Positions 27,066 to 37,459 are shown, numbered from the stretch's first letter. The stretch: DNA of 64,000 bases from Spectribacter acetivorans (GCF_031846305.1 NZ_JAVRHY010000007.1:1-64000), one strand, 5' to 3'. Notes: generated from the letters alone by a model not told the origin. A program made the numbers and translations.

Positions 27066-28282
27066 GCGCTGACCGAGAACCGCGACTCCGGCAGATCGGA
27101 CTGGTAGAGGTAGTCGCGGGCCAGAGGCACGCTGTCGTTGGCATCCGCCATCTGGCACTGGAACACCACCAGTTCGCCCCAGGTAAACAGCGCCTCGCAG
27201 GCCTGCAGATAGAATTCCCAGGTGCGGCAGAACGGTTCGCCCAGCCGCTCGCGGAATTCGTCGCGAACCGCCTGGAACCGCTGGTGCCAGGCCCGCAGCG
27301 TCAGCGCGTAGTGACGCCGCCAGACCTCGAGATCGGACAGCACCAACCCGCTTCGCTCCAGCGGCCCGGCGACTTCGGACAGCGCCGGAATGTAACCGCC
27401 CGGAAAGACATGCCGGGAAATCCAGCTGTCACTGTCCACCGGCGGTCCGGAGCGCCCGATGGTGTGCAGCAGCACCCGGCCGCTGTCGGCGAGCATGCCG
27501 GCGACCGCATCGAAGAACACCGGATACTGCGGCCGGCCGACATGCTCGAACATGCCCACGCTGACAATGGCGTCGTAGCAACCACGATGCTCACGATAGT
27601 CGCGCAGGAAGAACTGCACCCGCTGTGTCAGGTCGCGCTCCGCCACCCGCCGGCATGACTCCCGATACTGATCATCGGACAGCGTCAGGCCATCGACGTG
27701 AACGTGACGGGTTTCGGCCAGGTGGCAGGCCAGGCCACCCCAGCCGCTACCGATATCCAGCACCCGGTCACCCGGCCGGAGACACAGCTTGCGGGCAATA
27801 TGCTCGCACTTGGCCTGCTGGGCCGCTTCCAGCGTCATGCCCGGGCGCGGGAAGTAGGCGCAGGAGTAGTGCAGTTCGGGGTCGAGAAACCGCCGAAACA
27901 GGTCGGCATCCAGGTCGTAGTGTGCCTGCACATTGCGCCGTGCCCGGCGTCGCCCATTGCGTTCGATCATTAGTCGATGCAGACGCCGCAACAGGCGCGT
28001 GCCCGGCCCTTCGCTGCCGACGGATCCACCCGGCGCGTTGAGGAAGTAAAGCTGGAAAAGCGGCAGCAGACCCTGCCCTTCCGGCCACCAGTCGCCGTCG
28101 ACATAGGCGTCGCCGAGGGCGAAGTCGGGGTTGCGTAAAACCCGGGTCAGAACCCCGCGATTACGCATGGTGATGTTGGCCTCGGGCTGACCTTCGCCCA
28201 GGCGGATGGTTTGGCCCGACTGCTGCAGATGAATACGCAGGCAGCCCCGCTGAATCAGACTTTGCAACCAGTCCAGACGCAT
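27062..28282 (-). CDS. cfa: Cyclopropane-fatty-acyl-phospholipid synthase
   Basis: 406 residues. Uses S-adenosylmethionine to methylenate double bonds of membrane phospholipid acyl chains. Features: N-terminal substrate domain with DPELHYSCAYF, SAM motif LDIGSGWGGLACHLAE, VDGLTLSDDQ, EHVGRPQYPVFF and C-terminal RTWEFYLQACEALF. ATG 28282 is preferred because it gives the usual N-terminus (MRLDWLQSLIQRGCLRIHLQ) and has GGAA upstream; an open frame continues to 28420 but the added 46 residues do not look like part of the family. It is convergent with pstB, sharing a CTAG stop. Confidence 0.92.
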   Translation of the reverse strand: MRLDWLQSLIQRGCLRIHLQQSGQTIRLGEGQPEANITMRNRGVLTRVLRNPDFALGDAYVDGDWWPEGQGLLPLFQLYFLNAPGGSVGSEGPGTRLLRRLHRLMIERNGRRRARRNVQAHYDLDADLFRRFLDPELHYSCAYFPRPGMTLEAAQQAKCEHIARKLCLRPGDRVLDIGSGWGGLACHLAETRHVHVDGLTLSDDQYRESCRRVAERDLTQRVQFFLRDYREHRGCYDAIVSVGMFEHVGRPQYPVFFDAVAGMLADSGRVLLHTIGRSGPPVDSDSWISRHVFPGGYIPALSEVAGPLERSGLVLSDLEVWRRHYALTLRAWHQRFQAVRDEFRERLGEPFCRTWEFYLQACEALFTWGELVVFQCQMADANDSVPLARDYLYQSDLPESRFSVSA

Positions 28283-28405
28283 GACGTCGTTTCCGTGCCG
28301 CTTCTGATACCTATCCTGACAATCGAAAATACCATGCGTTGCCAGCGACCGCCACCAGTGGGCTTTGCGTAGAATGGGGTCGCACCAACCGGGAGACACA
28401 CCAGC

Positions 28406-28765
28406 ATGATCGGCCGTCAATCCATCGCTTTATGGCTGGTCGCCGCCGTCGGCTTCGGCCTGATCGGCTACGGCGGCTATCTCTGGATCAGTCACGAACC
28501 GCTGGATCAGGGCGGCGTTGATCTGGCCGTGGAATTCGCCTACCAGGCGGACCTGGCCCGCATGCAGAATCAGATCGAGGATTTCGCGGCCAGCGATCAG
28601 TGGGAGGAAACCCGCCGTGCCGCCCTGCGGGAAGAGGTGCTCAACTCCGTGAACGAACCCCGGGCACGCGGCCAGTCGTTCATGATCGCCGGTGTCGGCG
28701 CGCTGATCTTCAGTCTGGGGCGGCTGTTTCTGGTGCCGCTGGCCCGGCGTCCGGATTCGGGCTGA
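28406..28765 (+). CDS. Small membrane protein of unknown function
   Basis: 119 residues with two predicted membrane helices, near the N-terminus (IALWLVAAVGFGLIGYGGYL) and the C-terminus (SFMIAGVGALIFSLGRLFLV), separated by a charged helical loop of about 60 residues (DLARMQNQIEDFAASDQWEE). GGGAG is 12 bases before the ATG. Its last 56 bases overlap the 3' end of the convergent addA-like gene. I do not recognise a family. Confidence 0.6.
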   Translation: MIGRQSIALWLVAAVGFGLIGYGGYLWISHEPLDQGGVDLAVEFAYQADLARMQNQIEDFAASDQWEETRRAALREEVLNSVNEPRARGQSFMIAGVGALIFSLGRLFLVPLARRPDSG

Positions 28766-31700
28766 ACGCCCGCCAGCCACCCAGCATGGGGTAGTAAAGT
28801 CCCAGCCGGATCGGCCGGTCCTCGACCGCGGCAAACAGCCGGGCATAGTCCTCGAGCTGCCGCCGGTAACGCTGCTGTTCACGGTCGAGAAAGGCTTCGG
28901 TGTCGCCGCCCTCGTGAGCGCCGGTCTTGTAGTCGACGATCCAGCGCACGCCGTCGGCGACAAAACAGCGATCGATCACCGCGTGCACGAGGCGCTCGTC
29001 GACAAACCCCGACAACGCGTACTCGCAACGGGCCTGATCATGATCGCTCAGTACCCAGCGGCCGCACTCGTCGGTCAGCGTGGCCGCCAGCGCGGCATGC
29101 ACCCGCTCGGCGAGCTTGCCGACCCGGTCGCGGGCGATGCCGGTTTCCGCCAGCGCCGCCGCCATGGCCGGGCGCTCCGAATCCAGGCGCGAGCGATCCC
29201 AGTTGCCGAGCCCGGTCTGTGCGATCCGCTGCAGCCAGCGATGGACGATGGTGCCCACATGACGGGCCTCCTGGCCGGCCCAGTCGAAGGCGACCACCCC
29301 GCCGGCGGCGGCCCGATCCGGCACCGGCACCGCCCCCACGGTCAGTCCGGCCGGCGGGTCCGGCACCTGCCAGTCCGCCACCAGCCGGCGCGGCGGTGGC
29401 ACCGCTCGTTCCCGGTCCGTTGCCACGGCGCCGGGTTCCACAATCGCGGCAACCCGATCCGCCAGGGCCGGCCACAGCCGGGCGAGCAGGCTGCCGCTGG
29501 CGGGCTTGCCGGCCTCGCCGTTGACATGGCCCAGCAGATGCAGCCGCTGGCGGGCGCGGGTGGCCGCCACGTAAAGCAGCCGGGTTTCCTCCAGACGGGC
29601 CTTTTCCTTGTCCAGGCCCCGCAGAAAATCGGCGATCGGGTCCCGGCGCTGATCCACCCCGGCGATCGGGGCCAGCAGCAGCTCGCTACGCCCCTCACCG
29701 TCCAGCGGATCCCCTGGCAGTTCGGTCCAGGCCAGCAATGCCGGATCATCCTGACCGGTGCGGCGACCCAGACCCGGCACCAGCACCAGATCGAACTCCA
29801 GGCCCTTGGCCTTGTGCAGCGTCATCACCTGCAGGTTGGGATCGGCTGCCGGGTCCGGCGGTGCGAACAGGCGATCCACGCGGTCGGCCAGCCGGGCGAA
29901 ATCGGCAATGTCGCCACCTTCGTCGAGGTCGTCGAGCAGATCGAAATAGGCCCCGGCCGCGTCCAGCGCCGCATGATCGGCGGCGGCGGCCGGTCCGCCC
30001 AGCGCCAGCCAGGTACCTTCCACCCAGCGCCGCAGGCCGCGCCGGCCCCGCTCGGCCAGCGCATCGGTCAGCACCGCGGCGACCCGATCCGCGCGCATTT
30101 GGCTGGCCGGCGGCAGGGTCGCGCGGGCATCGGCATCCAGCAGGCGGGCGGGCACGCTGGCGTCGTCATCGCCCGGCGTCAGCGTGAGCAGATCGGTCAG
30201 GGACAGCCCGCACCACGGCGCCCGCAGGACGGACAACCAGCTGAGCCGATCCGCCGGATGCAACAGCGCCCGCGTAAGCGCCTGCAGATCCCGGACCACC
30301 GGCCGGTCGGCCAGCGCATCGAGCTCCACCGCCTGGGCGCGCAGGCCCGCCGCCGCCAGGCGCGGCATCAGTCGCGCCACATGCGTGCGCCCACGCACCA
30401 GCACCGCAATGCGCAAGGCCGAATCCGCCAGCCGGGCGGCGCGGATGATCTCGGTCATACGCCCGGCCTCGGCATCCGGATCCCGCGCATCGAATACATG
30501 CAGCTGTACTGCGTCGTCCAGTAGCGCCGGCTGCTGCGGCTCGGCCGGGGCATAGGCTACCGCCCCGGCCGCGGCATTCTCCTCGTCCGGACCCGGCATC
30601 AGGTCGGGAAACACCCGGTTGACCCAGTCGATCACCCCCGCCTGCGATCGGAAATTGGCGGTCAGGCGGCAGAAACCCAGGGACACCCCCCCCAGCCCCT
30701 GCGCGGCGGCCTGCAGGAACAACCCGACTTCCGCCTGCCGGAAACGGTAGATCGACTGCATCGGGTCGCCCACCAGGAACAGGGTGCGCCCGTCATCCGG
30801 CTCCCAGCCGGCGACCAATTGTTCCAGCAGGCGGAACTGGGTCAGCGAAGTGTCCTGGAATTCGTCCACCAGCAGGTGCCGGATGCGATGATCCAGCGCC
30901 AGCGCCAGATCAGTGGGTGCCTCGGGACTACCCAGCGCCCGCTGGGCGCGCAGGGTCATTTCGATGAAATCGACCTCACCGCGTTCGCCGAATACCAGTT
31001 GCAGATGCCCGGCCGCCAGCTTCAGCAGCGTCAGCAATGCCTCGATCAGCGACCACTGCGCGTCGGTATAACCCGCCGGCGGCAGGGCGGGCACCGCGGC
31101 CAGGGCGTCGCCCAGGCCGGGAACCGCGGTGAGTTCCTCGATCAGGGCCGTCATCCGGGCCTTCATGTCCTTGGCCAGACCCGGGTCCGCCGCGTCCTTG
31201 GGCGCGACGAAGCCAGTGTTGCGATCCACACGTTTTCGCCAGACGCCATCCTTGGTCATCAGCAGGCCGCACAGTCCCTGCCACAGCAGCAGGCCCTCCG
31301 GATCGGCTTCGGGCAATCCACGCAGGCCGCGCAAGGCCGCCACCGGGTGGTCGCCCTGCCCGCCCGCATCCAGGTTGGTCGCGGCATAGCGGGCCAGTAT
31401 CGCCAGTTCGGCCACGCAGGCGCCGGGTACCCGATCGACCACGCGGTCGAGTCCCAGGCAGAGTTGCCGCCGCAGCCCCGCCTCCAGCTGCGGCCGGGTC
31501 AGGCGCAGGTCGGTCTCGTCGGCCACCAGCCGCAGCCACTGATCGCGGCGACCGAGCATCGCCGCCAACAGGCCTTCCACCCGGTCCAGATCGTTGCCCA
31601 GATGGGTCAACAGCCGGGCCACCGCGTGCCGCCATTCGTGGCCGCGTTCAAGCTCGCCCAGCAACCGGCGGGCCGCCTCGTGATAAAGCTCTATCGGGGC

Positions 31701-32123
31701 GTCGGTAATGCCCGGCTGCGCGCCAAAGGCGGACAACATCGGCATCTGGCGGGTGATGCCCGCGCACAGGGCGTCCAGGGTTTGAATCCGCAACCGCCCG
31801 GGATACGCGGCCAGATCCCAGCCGCGTTCATCACTGTGCCGGGCGGCGGCACGGGCCAGGGCCTGCGTCCGGCGATCGTGCTCGGCGGCGGGTTCCGGAC
31901 CGTCGGCCGACTCCATGGCCCCGATCAGGCGCTGGCGCATTTCTCCAGCGGCCTTGCGGGTGAAGGTCAGCGCCACCACCTCCTCGGGCTCCTCGACCGT
32001 GGTCAGCAGCGCGAGAAACCGCTGAATCAGCAGCGCCGTCTTGCCCGACCCGGCTGGGGCCTGAACGATCAGGCTGCGGGTTGGATCAATGGCGCGGGCG
32101 CGTTCCGCGGCATCGGCCGTCAT
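28710..32123 (-). CDS. addA: AddA-like helicase-nuclease (double-strand break repair)
   Basis: 1137 residues. UvrD-type helicase core: Walker A VQAPAGSGKTALL, motif Ia VVALTFTRKAAGEMRQR, Walker B LLVDEFQDTSLTQFRLLEQL, VGDPMQSIYRFRQAEVGLF, VMTLHKAKGLEFDLVLVPGL and LLYVAATRARQRLHLLG. Near the C-terminus, WIVDYKTGAHEG is the RecB-type nuclease motif (D and K present). With its partner it should resect double-strand ends for RecA loading. Its ATG overlaps the stop of the upstream nuclease gene. The assignment to AddA rather than RecB rests on the pairing with an AddB-like protein and no recC/recD nearby. Confidence 0.88.
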   Translation of the reverse strand: MTADAAERARAIDPTRSLIVQAPAGSGKTALLIQRFLALLTTVEEPEEVVALTFTRKAAGEMRQRLIGAMESADGPEPAAEHDRRTQALARAAARHSDERGWDLAAYPGRLRIQTLDALCAGITRQMPMLSAFGAQPGITDAPIELYHEAARRLLGELERGHEWRHAVARLLTHLGNDLDRVEGLLAAMLGRRDQWLRLVADETDLRLTRPQLEAGLRRQLCLGLDRVVDRVPGACVAELAILARYAATNLDAGGQGDHPVAALRGLRGLPEADPEGLLLWQGLCGLLMTKDGVWRKRVDRNTGFVAPKDAADPGLAKDMKARMTALIEELTAVPGLGDALAAVPALPPAGYTDAQWSLIEALLTLLKLAAGHLQLVFGERGEVDFIEMTLRAQRALGSPEAPTDLALALDHRIRHLLVDEFQDTSLTQFRLLEQLVAGWEPDDGRTLFLVGDPMQSIYRFRQAEVGLFLQAAAQGLGGVSLGFCRLTANFRSQAGVIDWVNRVFPDLMPGPDEENAAAGAVAYAPAEPQQPALLDDAVQLHVFDARDPDAEAGRMTEIIRAARLADSALRIAVLVRGRTHVARLMPRLAAAGLRAQAVELDALADRPVVRDLQALTRALLHPADRLSWLSVLRAPWCGLSLTDLLTLTPGDDDASVPARLLDADARATLPPASQMRADRVAAVLTDALAERGRRGLRRWVEGTWLALGGPAAAADHAALDAAGAYFDLLDDLDEGGDIADFARLADRVDRLFAPPDPAADPNLQVMTLHKAKGLEFDLVLVPGLGRRTGQDDPALLAWTELPGDPLDGEGRSELLLAPIAGVDQRRDPIADFLRGLDKEKARLEETRLLYVAATRARQRLHLLGHVNGEAGKPASGSLLARLWPALADRVAAIVEPGAVATDRERAVPPPRRLVADWQVPDPPAGLTVGAVPVPDRAAAGGVVAFDWAGQEARHVGTIVHRWLQRIAQTGLGNWDRSRLDSERPAMAAALAETGIARDRVGKLAERVHAALAATLTDECGRWVLSDHDQARCEYALSGFVDERLVHAVIDRCFVADGVRWIVDYKTGAHEGGDTEAFLDREQQRYRRQLEDYARLFAAVEDRPIRLGLYYPMLGGWRAFSPNPDAGPAAPETAAPD

Positions 32124-34795
32124 GCGCCCGCCTCGGCCGATTCCATGTCATCTTCACCGGTGCCCGCTTCGTGAATCCGGCAAAGCGTGGCGAGATCACA
32201 GGTACGGCAGGTGGCGCTACCGTTTTTCGGGTCCACCGCCGCGTCGCCCTCGCGGAATGCCGTGGCCAGGCGGGTCAGCACGACCTGCCAGTCGTGGAGC
32301 TGCTCCGCCCAGTCCTCGGCCGATCGGCGCTGGGCACCCGCCGGCCCTTCATCACCGCAGACCATCCCGCAAAAGCCCGGATCGTCCGCCCGGACGCGTG
32401 CGGCGAGAACGCCGGTGACCGGGGTATCCGCCACCAGGGCATAGACCGGCAACTGCGGCTGATCGGGACGGTCGCCATCCAGGAACGCATTGCCGGCGAT
32501 GCGCCCGGTCTTGTAATCGATGACCAGATGGCTGCCATCGGCCAGCCGGTCGACCCGGTCCAGACGCAAGCTGATCGACAGGCCGGCCAGTTCGATGGTG
32601 CGGGGCTGTTCGCGCGCCGCCACCGTGAACGGCGGCCGTTGCTGTTCCTGCGCCAGCCAGGTTCGCAGCAGACGCTGCAGGGTATCGGCCTCCACCGCCT
32701 TGAGCCGATCGGTGTAGGTGCGCGGCCGGCGCCGGGCCAGCCGTTCCACCGCATCAGCCACGACATCAGCGATCAGCCCTTCCAGTGCCACGCTGTCGCG
32801 CGACAGCAGCGTGCGCTGATCCCCCAGCTGACGCCATAACCGTTCCAGTGCCTGGTGAACCAGCTGCCCGCGGTCGCGGGCGTCCGGCCCGGTGCGCGGC
32901 TCCTCCAGGGCCCGGGCGCCGAGACGATAGCGCGCCACCGCCTGGAATGGGCAGGCGGACTGCGAGGCCAGCATCCCGGTGCCGCCGTCGGCCGGTCCGG
33001 CCGGAAATTCCGGCAGCCGGTCATCGCGGAATGATTCGGTTGCCTGGCAGGCATGCACGAGATCCCGAAAGTCCAGCAGACCCGAGTCATGCGCCGGCGG
33101 TTCACGAACGGGCCAGTGCCGGATTAGCGGGCTGGGCCCGATGGCGCGATCCTCGCGCCGCGCCGGATGACTGGCCACCAGATGCGTGGCCGAATCCTGC
33201 AGGCGGGCCAGTTGCCGGCGGGCATAATCCAGTTCCCGCGCCGGGGTGGCGTGGGGCATGTCCGCCTGGCGCTGGCGGTGCAGCGGCAACCAAGGATTGG
33301 GCCGCGCGGGGGCCGGCCAGCGCTCGTCATCGACCCCCACGACCCAGAGATAATCGAACGTCTGACCGGCGGCTTCCAGTGGGCCCAGCACCTGGATTGG
33401 CCGGTCCGGCTGACGCGGCTGGAACGGCAGTTCCGCCGCCATCCGCTGCAGCCGGGCCAGGGCTGGTTTCACCGCGATCGGTTCCGCCACCGGGTCCAGC
33501 GATGCAAAGCGGTCCAGCAGCCCGCCCCAGGCCTCGGTGATCTGGAATTCCTCGCTGGTCCGCGGCCGTTCCCCCGGCCAGCCGGCGGCGGTCAGGCATT
33601 GCGAGAACCGGGCCGCCCAGGCGCCGGGGTGCTGACTTCCCGCCGATTCCCGATGATGCACGAACAATCGTTGCAGCAGATTCACGAAGTGCGGGGCCAC
33701 CGCCTGATCGGTGGCGTCGGTCTGGGCCCGCGCCATGCCCAGCAGGTCCGACAGCCAGATTTCCCGTTCCCCGCGCCGGCGCAGGCGCGCGTCGAGCCGG
33801 GCCCGGGCGTCCGCCTCGGCCAGGCCGCCTTCCAGATAGGGTGAGCGCAGCAGCGTGCCGAGTTCGTTGCAGTCGATCACGCCGGCCATCAGCCGCAGGA
33901 TATTGAACGCCCCGCGCACCAGCGGATACCCCGCCAGCGGCGGCCCCAGCGAGACGTTGAAGGCGCGTTCGCGGCGCGGCTGGCCCGGCAGTACCCGGCC
34001 GGGATGGAGGATATCGGCGAATACCCGCATGACCCGGCGTCGCTGGGACGCCAGATCTCCGACCACCACGCCGATGCGGGCCGCCGGATGCGCCTGCAGA
34101 CAGTCCCGCGCCCAGGCGGCGGCGTGCGCCAGTTCTCCCGCTTCGTCGGCAAACGCCAGCCTCTCGACGGACTGGTTTCGCCCGGCCGGTTCATGCCGGC
34201 TGACCGTCACACCGGCGCGGGTCATGGCGTTGAGCAGGCGCTGCTGCTGCGGAGTGAGTTCGTCGAAACCGGCCAGAATCACGGTGATCGGCAGCACCAG
34301 CTGGTCGCGCTGGATGCGTTCCGCCAGCGCAGTCGGCAGCCGGGCCTCGTCCAGCCAGCCATGCCGACCGCACTGCTGTTCGAAACGCCGCGCCCAGCGG
34401 CCGAAGGCCCGCGCATCGTCGCCGACCGGCTCGTCGGGCGCCGGAAACTCGATCTCCCAGTCGCGGGCCAGCTGCCAGGCGTCGGCCACCTGGGCCGCCG
34501 TGCTGCCGATGCCGAGCAGGCCCTCACCGATGCCGGATTCCCGGATCACCCGTTCCCAGACCAGCCGCGTCTGGGTGGCATCCAGCAGGATCCGCGGAGA
34601 CCGCTCGGCGTGGCTGCCCTGCCACAGCGAGATCAGCCAGGCACTCCAGGGCAGGATGGTCGGCGTGGCCCAGGCACCCTGGCCCGCTGCCTGCTGGTGG
34701 CGGGCGTGATCATCCTGCAGCGCCCGGGCCAGGCGCCGGTTGCCGGTCACCAGCACCGCGCCGTTGTCCAGGGCTTCGAGCAGTTTCTGATCCAT
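32120..34795 (-). CDS. addB: AddB-like PD-(D/E)XK nuclease with iron-sulfur cysteines
   Basis: 891 residues. The N-terminus LVTGNRRLARALQDDHARHQ resembles a helicase domain without a Walker A lysine motif, as in the probable DNA repair proteins paired with AddA in proteobacteria. The C-terminal nuclease motif is HLVIDYKTGRIAG. Cysteines for an AddB-type 4Fe-4S cluster are visible: one before the nuclease core (SACPFQAVARYRLGA) and three after it (CRTCDLATLC within about ten residues). It is the first gene of a two-gene operon. It is divergent from bcsA across a 194-bp spacer in which I see no gene. Confidence 0.82.
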   Translation of the reverse strand: MDQKLLEALDNGAVLVTGNRRLARALQDDHARHQQAAGQGAWATPTILPWSAWLISLWQGSHAERSPRILLDATQTRLVWERVIRESGIGEGLLGIGSTAAQVADAWQLARDWEIEFPAPDEPVGDDARAFGRWARRFEQQCGRHGWLDEARLPTALAERIQRDQLVLPITVILAGFDELTPQQQRLLNAMTRAGVTVSRHEPAGRNQSVERLAFADEAGELAHAAAWARDCLQAHPAARIGVVVGDLASQRRRVMRVFADILHPGRVLPGQPRRERAFNVSLGPPLAGYPLVRGAFNILRLMAGVIDCNELGTLLRSPYLEGGLAEADARARLDARLRRRGEREIWLSDLLGMARAQTDATDQAVAPHFVNLLQRLFVHHRESAGSQHPGAWAARFSQCLTAAGWPGERPRTSEEFQITEAWGGLLDRFASLDPVAEPIAVKPALARLQRMAAELPFQPRQPDRPIQVLGPLEAAGQTFDYLWVVGVDDERWPAPARPNPWLPLHRQRQADMPHATPARELDYARRQLARLQDSATHLVASHPARREDRAIGPSPLIRHWPVREPPAHDSGLLDFRDLVHACQATESFRDDRLPEFPAGPADGGTGMLASQSACPFQAVARYRLGARALEEPRTGPDARDRGQLVHQALERLWRQLGDQRTLLSRDSVALEGLIADVVADAVERLARRRPRTYTDRLKAVEADTLQRLLRTWLAQEQQRPPFTVAAREQPRTIELAGLSISLRLDRVDRLADGSHLVIDYKTGRIAGNAFLDGDRPDQPQLPVYALVADTPVTGVLAARVRADDPGFCGMVCGDEGPAGAQRRSAEDWAEQLHDWQVVLTRLATAFREGDAAVDPKNGSATCRTCDLATLCRIHEAGTGEDDMESAEAGA

Positions 34796-34989
34796 CGCGG
34801 GTCCGTCTGGTAACGGCTCGAGTCTATCAGCCGGGCGGTCGCCGGCCGATGCGTTATCCTCCCGAGTTCAGCCGTTTTGCCCAACCGCCGTCATGTCTCG
34901 CTCCCAGCTTCGGTTCTCCTTGTCGTGCGTGTCGATCCGGCGGAATCGCCCGGCATCCCGAGTCGGACGATTGACCGCCAACCCGCCGC

Positions 34990-37458
34990 ATGCCTGAAAG
35001 ACAGGCCAGCGTGTTGCCCCGGCAACCGGGCCTGTTGGCCTGGCTGTTTCTGCTGCCCCCGGATCAGCGGCGTCCCTGGCCATGGCGACTGGACGCGCTG
35101 GCGCGACGCGGCGGCGACTCGCTACTCCGTCGTCTGGATATCGAACCCGCGGCATCGCCCGGCCGCATTGTCTGGCGCCTGTTCCTGCGGTCCCCGGAAC
35201 AGGCCGCCAGCAGCAGCGTCGCCCGGGCCGGCCGTCGCGTCGGGCAAGGTGTGACCAGTATCCTCGGTCGATTACCGGGTCTGCGCGAGCGACAAACAAA
35301 ACGGGATGCCAGCGGCCTGGACGGCCTTCTGGCGGACATCACCTTGCGTCACGCCTGGCTGCGCTGGCTGATGATCGGTATCGCGCTGGTCCTGGCAATT
35401 GTTGTTGCCAGCACCCCGATGAACTGGCAACAGCAGATGTGGTTCGGCGGCGGCCTGTTCGCCATCGCCCTGCTGTTGCGCAACCGCGCCGGGCGGGCAG
35501 CGACACTCGTTCTGATCTCGTTTTCGGTGATCGCCTCGCTGCGCTACTTCTGGTGGCGGGTTAATTATTCGCTGGACCTGGGATCGCCGGTCGAGATATT
35601 CCTCGGCCTCGGGCTGTTCGGGGCGGAATGCTATGCCCTGCTGATTCTGCTGCTCGGTTATCTGCAATCCGCCTGGCCGCTGCGCCGGCAACCCCTGGCG
35701 CTGCCCGACAATCCGGACGAGTGGCCGACGGTGGACGTGTTCATCCCCACCTACAACGAGTCGCTCGACATCGTGCGGCCCACGGTTTTCGCAGCCCAGA
35801 ATCTGGACTGGCCGGCCGACAAGCTGCGTATCTACCTGCTGGACGACGGGCGCCGCGAGGCCTTCCGCGAGTTCGCCGAAGCCACCGGCATTACCTACAT
35901 GACCCGGTCCGACAATCACCACGCCAAGGCCGGCAACCTGAATCGGGCCCTGGCCCGCAGCGATGGCGAATTCGTGGCCATCTTCGACTGCGACCACATG
36001 CCCGTGCGCAGTTTTCTGCAAACCAATATGGGCTGGATGCTGGCGGACTCCAAGTGCGCGCTGGTGCAGACGCCGCATCATTTCTTCTCGCCAGACCCGC
36101 TTGAACGAAATCTCGGCACTTTCAGGCGCGTACCCAATGAAGGCCGCCTGTTCTACGGCCTGATCCAGGACGGCAACGATCTCTGGAACGCCACCTTCTT
36201 CTGCGGCTCCTGCGCCATCCTGCGGCGCGGCCCACTGGAGGAGGTGGGCGGCATCGCCGTGGAAACGGTCACCGAGGACGCCCACACCGCGCTGAAACTC
36301 CACCGGCGTGGCTACAACAGTATTTACGTCAATGTTGTACAGGCCGCGGGCCTGGCAACGGAGAGCCTGGCCGGACACATCGGGCAGCGAATTCGCTGGG
36401 CCCGCGGCATGGCGCAGATATTCTCCGGTGACAACCCGTTCCGCGGCCCCGGGCTGACGATGTTCCAGCGGCTCTGCTACAGCAACTCGATGCTGCATTT
36501 CCTTCATGGAATCCCGCGGCTGGTATTCCTGACCGCCCCGCTTGCCTACCTGTATTTCGGCTTGCACGTGTTCAATGCCGAAGCGGTGGTGATCGCCGCG
36601 TTCGCCCTGCCGCATCTGGCCCAGGCGATGCTGGCCAACTCGCAGATGCAGGGGCGTTTCCGCCATTCCTACTGGGCCGAGGTGTATGAATCCCTGCTGG
36701 CCTGGTACATCACGCTGCCCACCACGCTGGCCCTGATCAATCCGCGCCTGGGCAAGTTCAATGTCACCGCCAAGGGCGGTCAGGTCAGTGAGAGTTATTT
36801 CGACTGGCGTATTTCCGTCCCCTTCATCGCGCTGATGCTGCTGGGGCTGGGCGGTTTCTCTCTGGGCATCCTTTGGCTGTTCATCGGGCCGCCCGAGGAA
36901 ACCGCAACCGTCCTGCTCAATCTGGCCTGGACCAGCTATAACCTGATCATCCTGGGGGCCGCGCTCGGGGTGGCACGAGAACACCGCCAGCTTCGGCGCA
37001 CCCATCGGGTGGACTGGCAGGAGCCGGTGCAGCTGCAATTCCCCGACGGCAGGACCGTGGACTGTGAATCGCTGGATTTCTCGCTCGGGGGCATGCACCT
37101 GGCCCTGCAGCAACCGCTGGAGGTCGAGCGCGGCGCCGTCGTTGCGGTCGCCCTTCCCCGGGGCGGACCCGACGCGGTGTTTCCGGCTCGGGTGGTGGTC
37201 CTGCGCGACGACCATATGCGGGTCGCGTTCGAGGCCCTGTCCCTCGCTCAGCAGCGCATGCTCGTGGGCTGTACCTTCAGCCGACCGGATGCCTGGGAGG
37301 GCTGGGACGATACCGCCGTGGTCGACCGGCCATTATCCAGCCTCCGGGACATTTTCTATTTTGGTTTAAGAGGTTACGGACTGATGTTCGCGCGCCTTTT
37401 CGGCATTCGTCGGCGTGTCCGTCTGGCGCGCCGCCAGTACGTCTCGCGGACGGTCTGA
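34990..37458 (+). CDS. bcsA: BcsA, cellulose synthase catalytic subunit with PilZ domain
   Basis: 822 residues. Glycosyltransferase family 2 core in a membrane protein: VDVFIPTYNESLDIVRPTVF, the DxD motif FDCDHM, the TED motif VETVTEDAHTALK, QRIRWARGMAQIF (QxxRW) and the gating-loop FNVTAKGG. The PilZ domain near residues 675-770 has RRTHR and DFSLGG, the two c-di-GMP-binding elements, so activation by c-di-GMP is expected. It polymerises UDP-glucose and extrudes the chain. The N-terminal ~120 residues (MPERQASVLPRQ...) form the cytoplasmic extension of enterobacterial-type BcsA. Two bases separate it from bcsG. Confidence 0.95.
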   Translation: MPERQASVLPRQPGLLAWLFLLPPDQRRPWPWRLDALARRGGDSLLRRLDIEPAASPGRIVWRLFLRSPEQAASSSVARAGRRVGQGVTSILGRLPGLRERQTKRDASGLDGLLADITLRHAWLRWLMIGIALVLAIVVASTPMNWQQQMWFGGGLFAIALLLRNRAGRAATLVLISFSVIASLRYFWWRVNYSLDLGSPVEIFLGLGLFGAECYALLILLLGYLQSAWPLRRQPLALPDNPDEWPTVDVFIPTYNESLDIVRPTVFAAQNLDWPADKLRIYLLDDGRREAFREFAEATGITYMTRSDNHHAKAGNLNRALARSDGEFVAIFDCDHMPVRSFLQTNMGWMLADSKCALVQTPHHFFSPDPLERNLGTFRRVPNEGRLFYGLIQDGNDLWNATFFCGSCAILRRGPLEEVGGIAVETVTEDAHTALKLHRRGYNSIYVNVVQAAGLATESLAGHIGQRIRWARGMAQIFSGDNPFRGPGLTMFQRLCYSNSMLHFLHGIPRLVFLTAPLAYLYFGLHVFNAEAVVIAAFALPHLAQAMLANSQMQGRFRHSYWAEVYESLLAWYITLPTTLALINPRLGKFNVTAKGGQVSESYFDWRISVPFIALMLLGLGGFSLGILWLFIGPPEETATVLLNLAWTSYNLIILGAALGVAREHRQLRRTHRVDWQEPVQLQFPDGRTVDCESLDFSLGGMHLALQQPLEVERGAVVAVALPRGGPDAVFPARVVVLRDDHMRVAFEALSLAQQRMLVGCTFSRPDAWEGWDDTAVVDRPLSSLRDIFYFGLRGYGLMFARLFGIRRRVRLARRQYVSRTV

Positions 37459-37459
37459 C

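Noticed and set aside
28914..32174. Long plus-strand frames opposite the addA-like gene
   Set aside because: Gln/Arg/Gly-rich translations with no motifs; the minus-strand reading has complete helicase and nuclease motifs.
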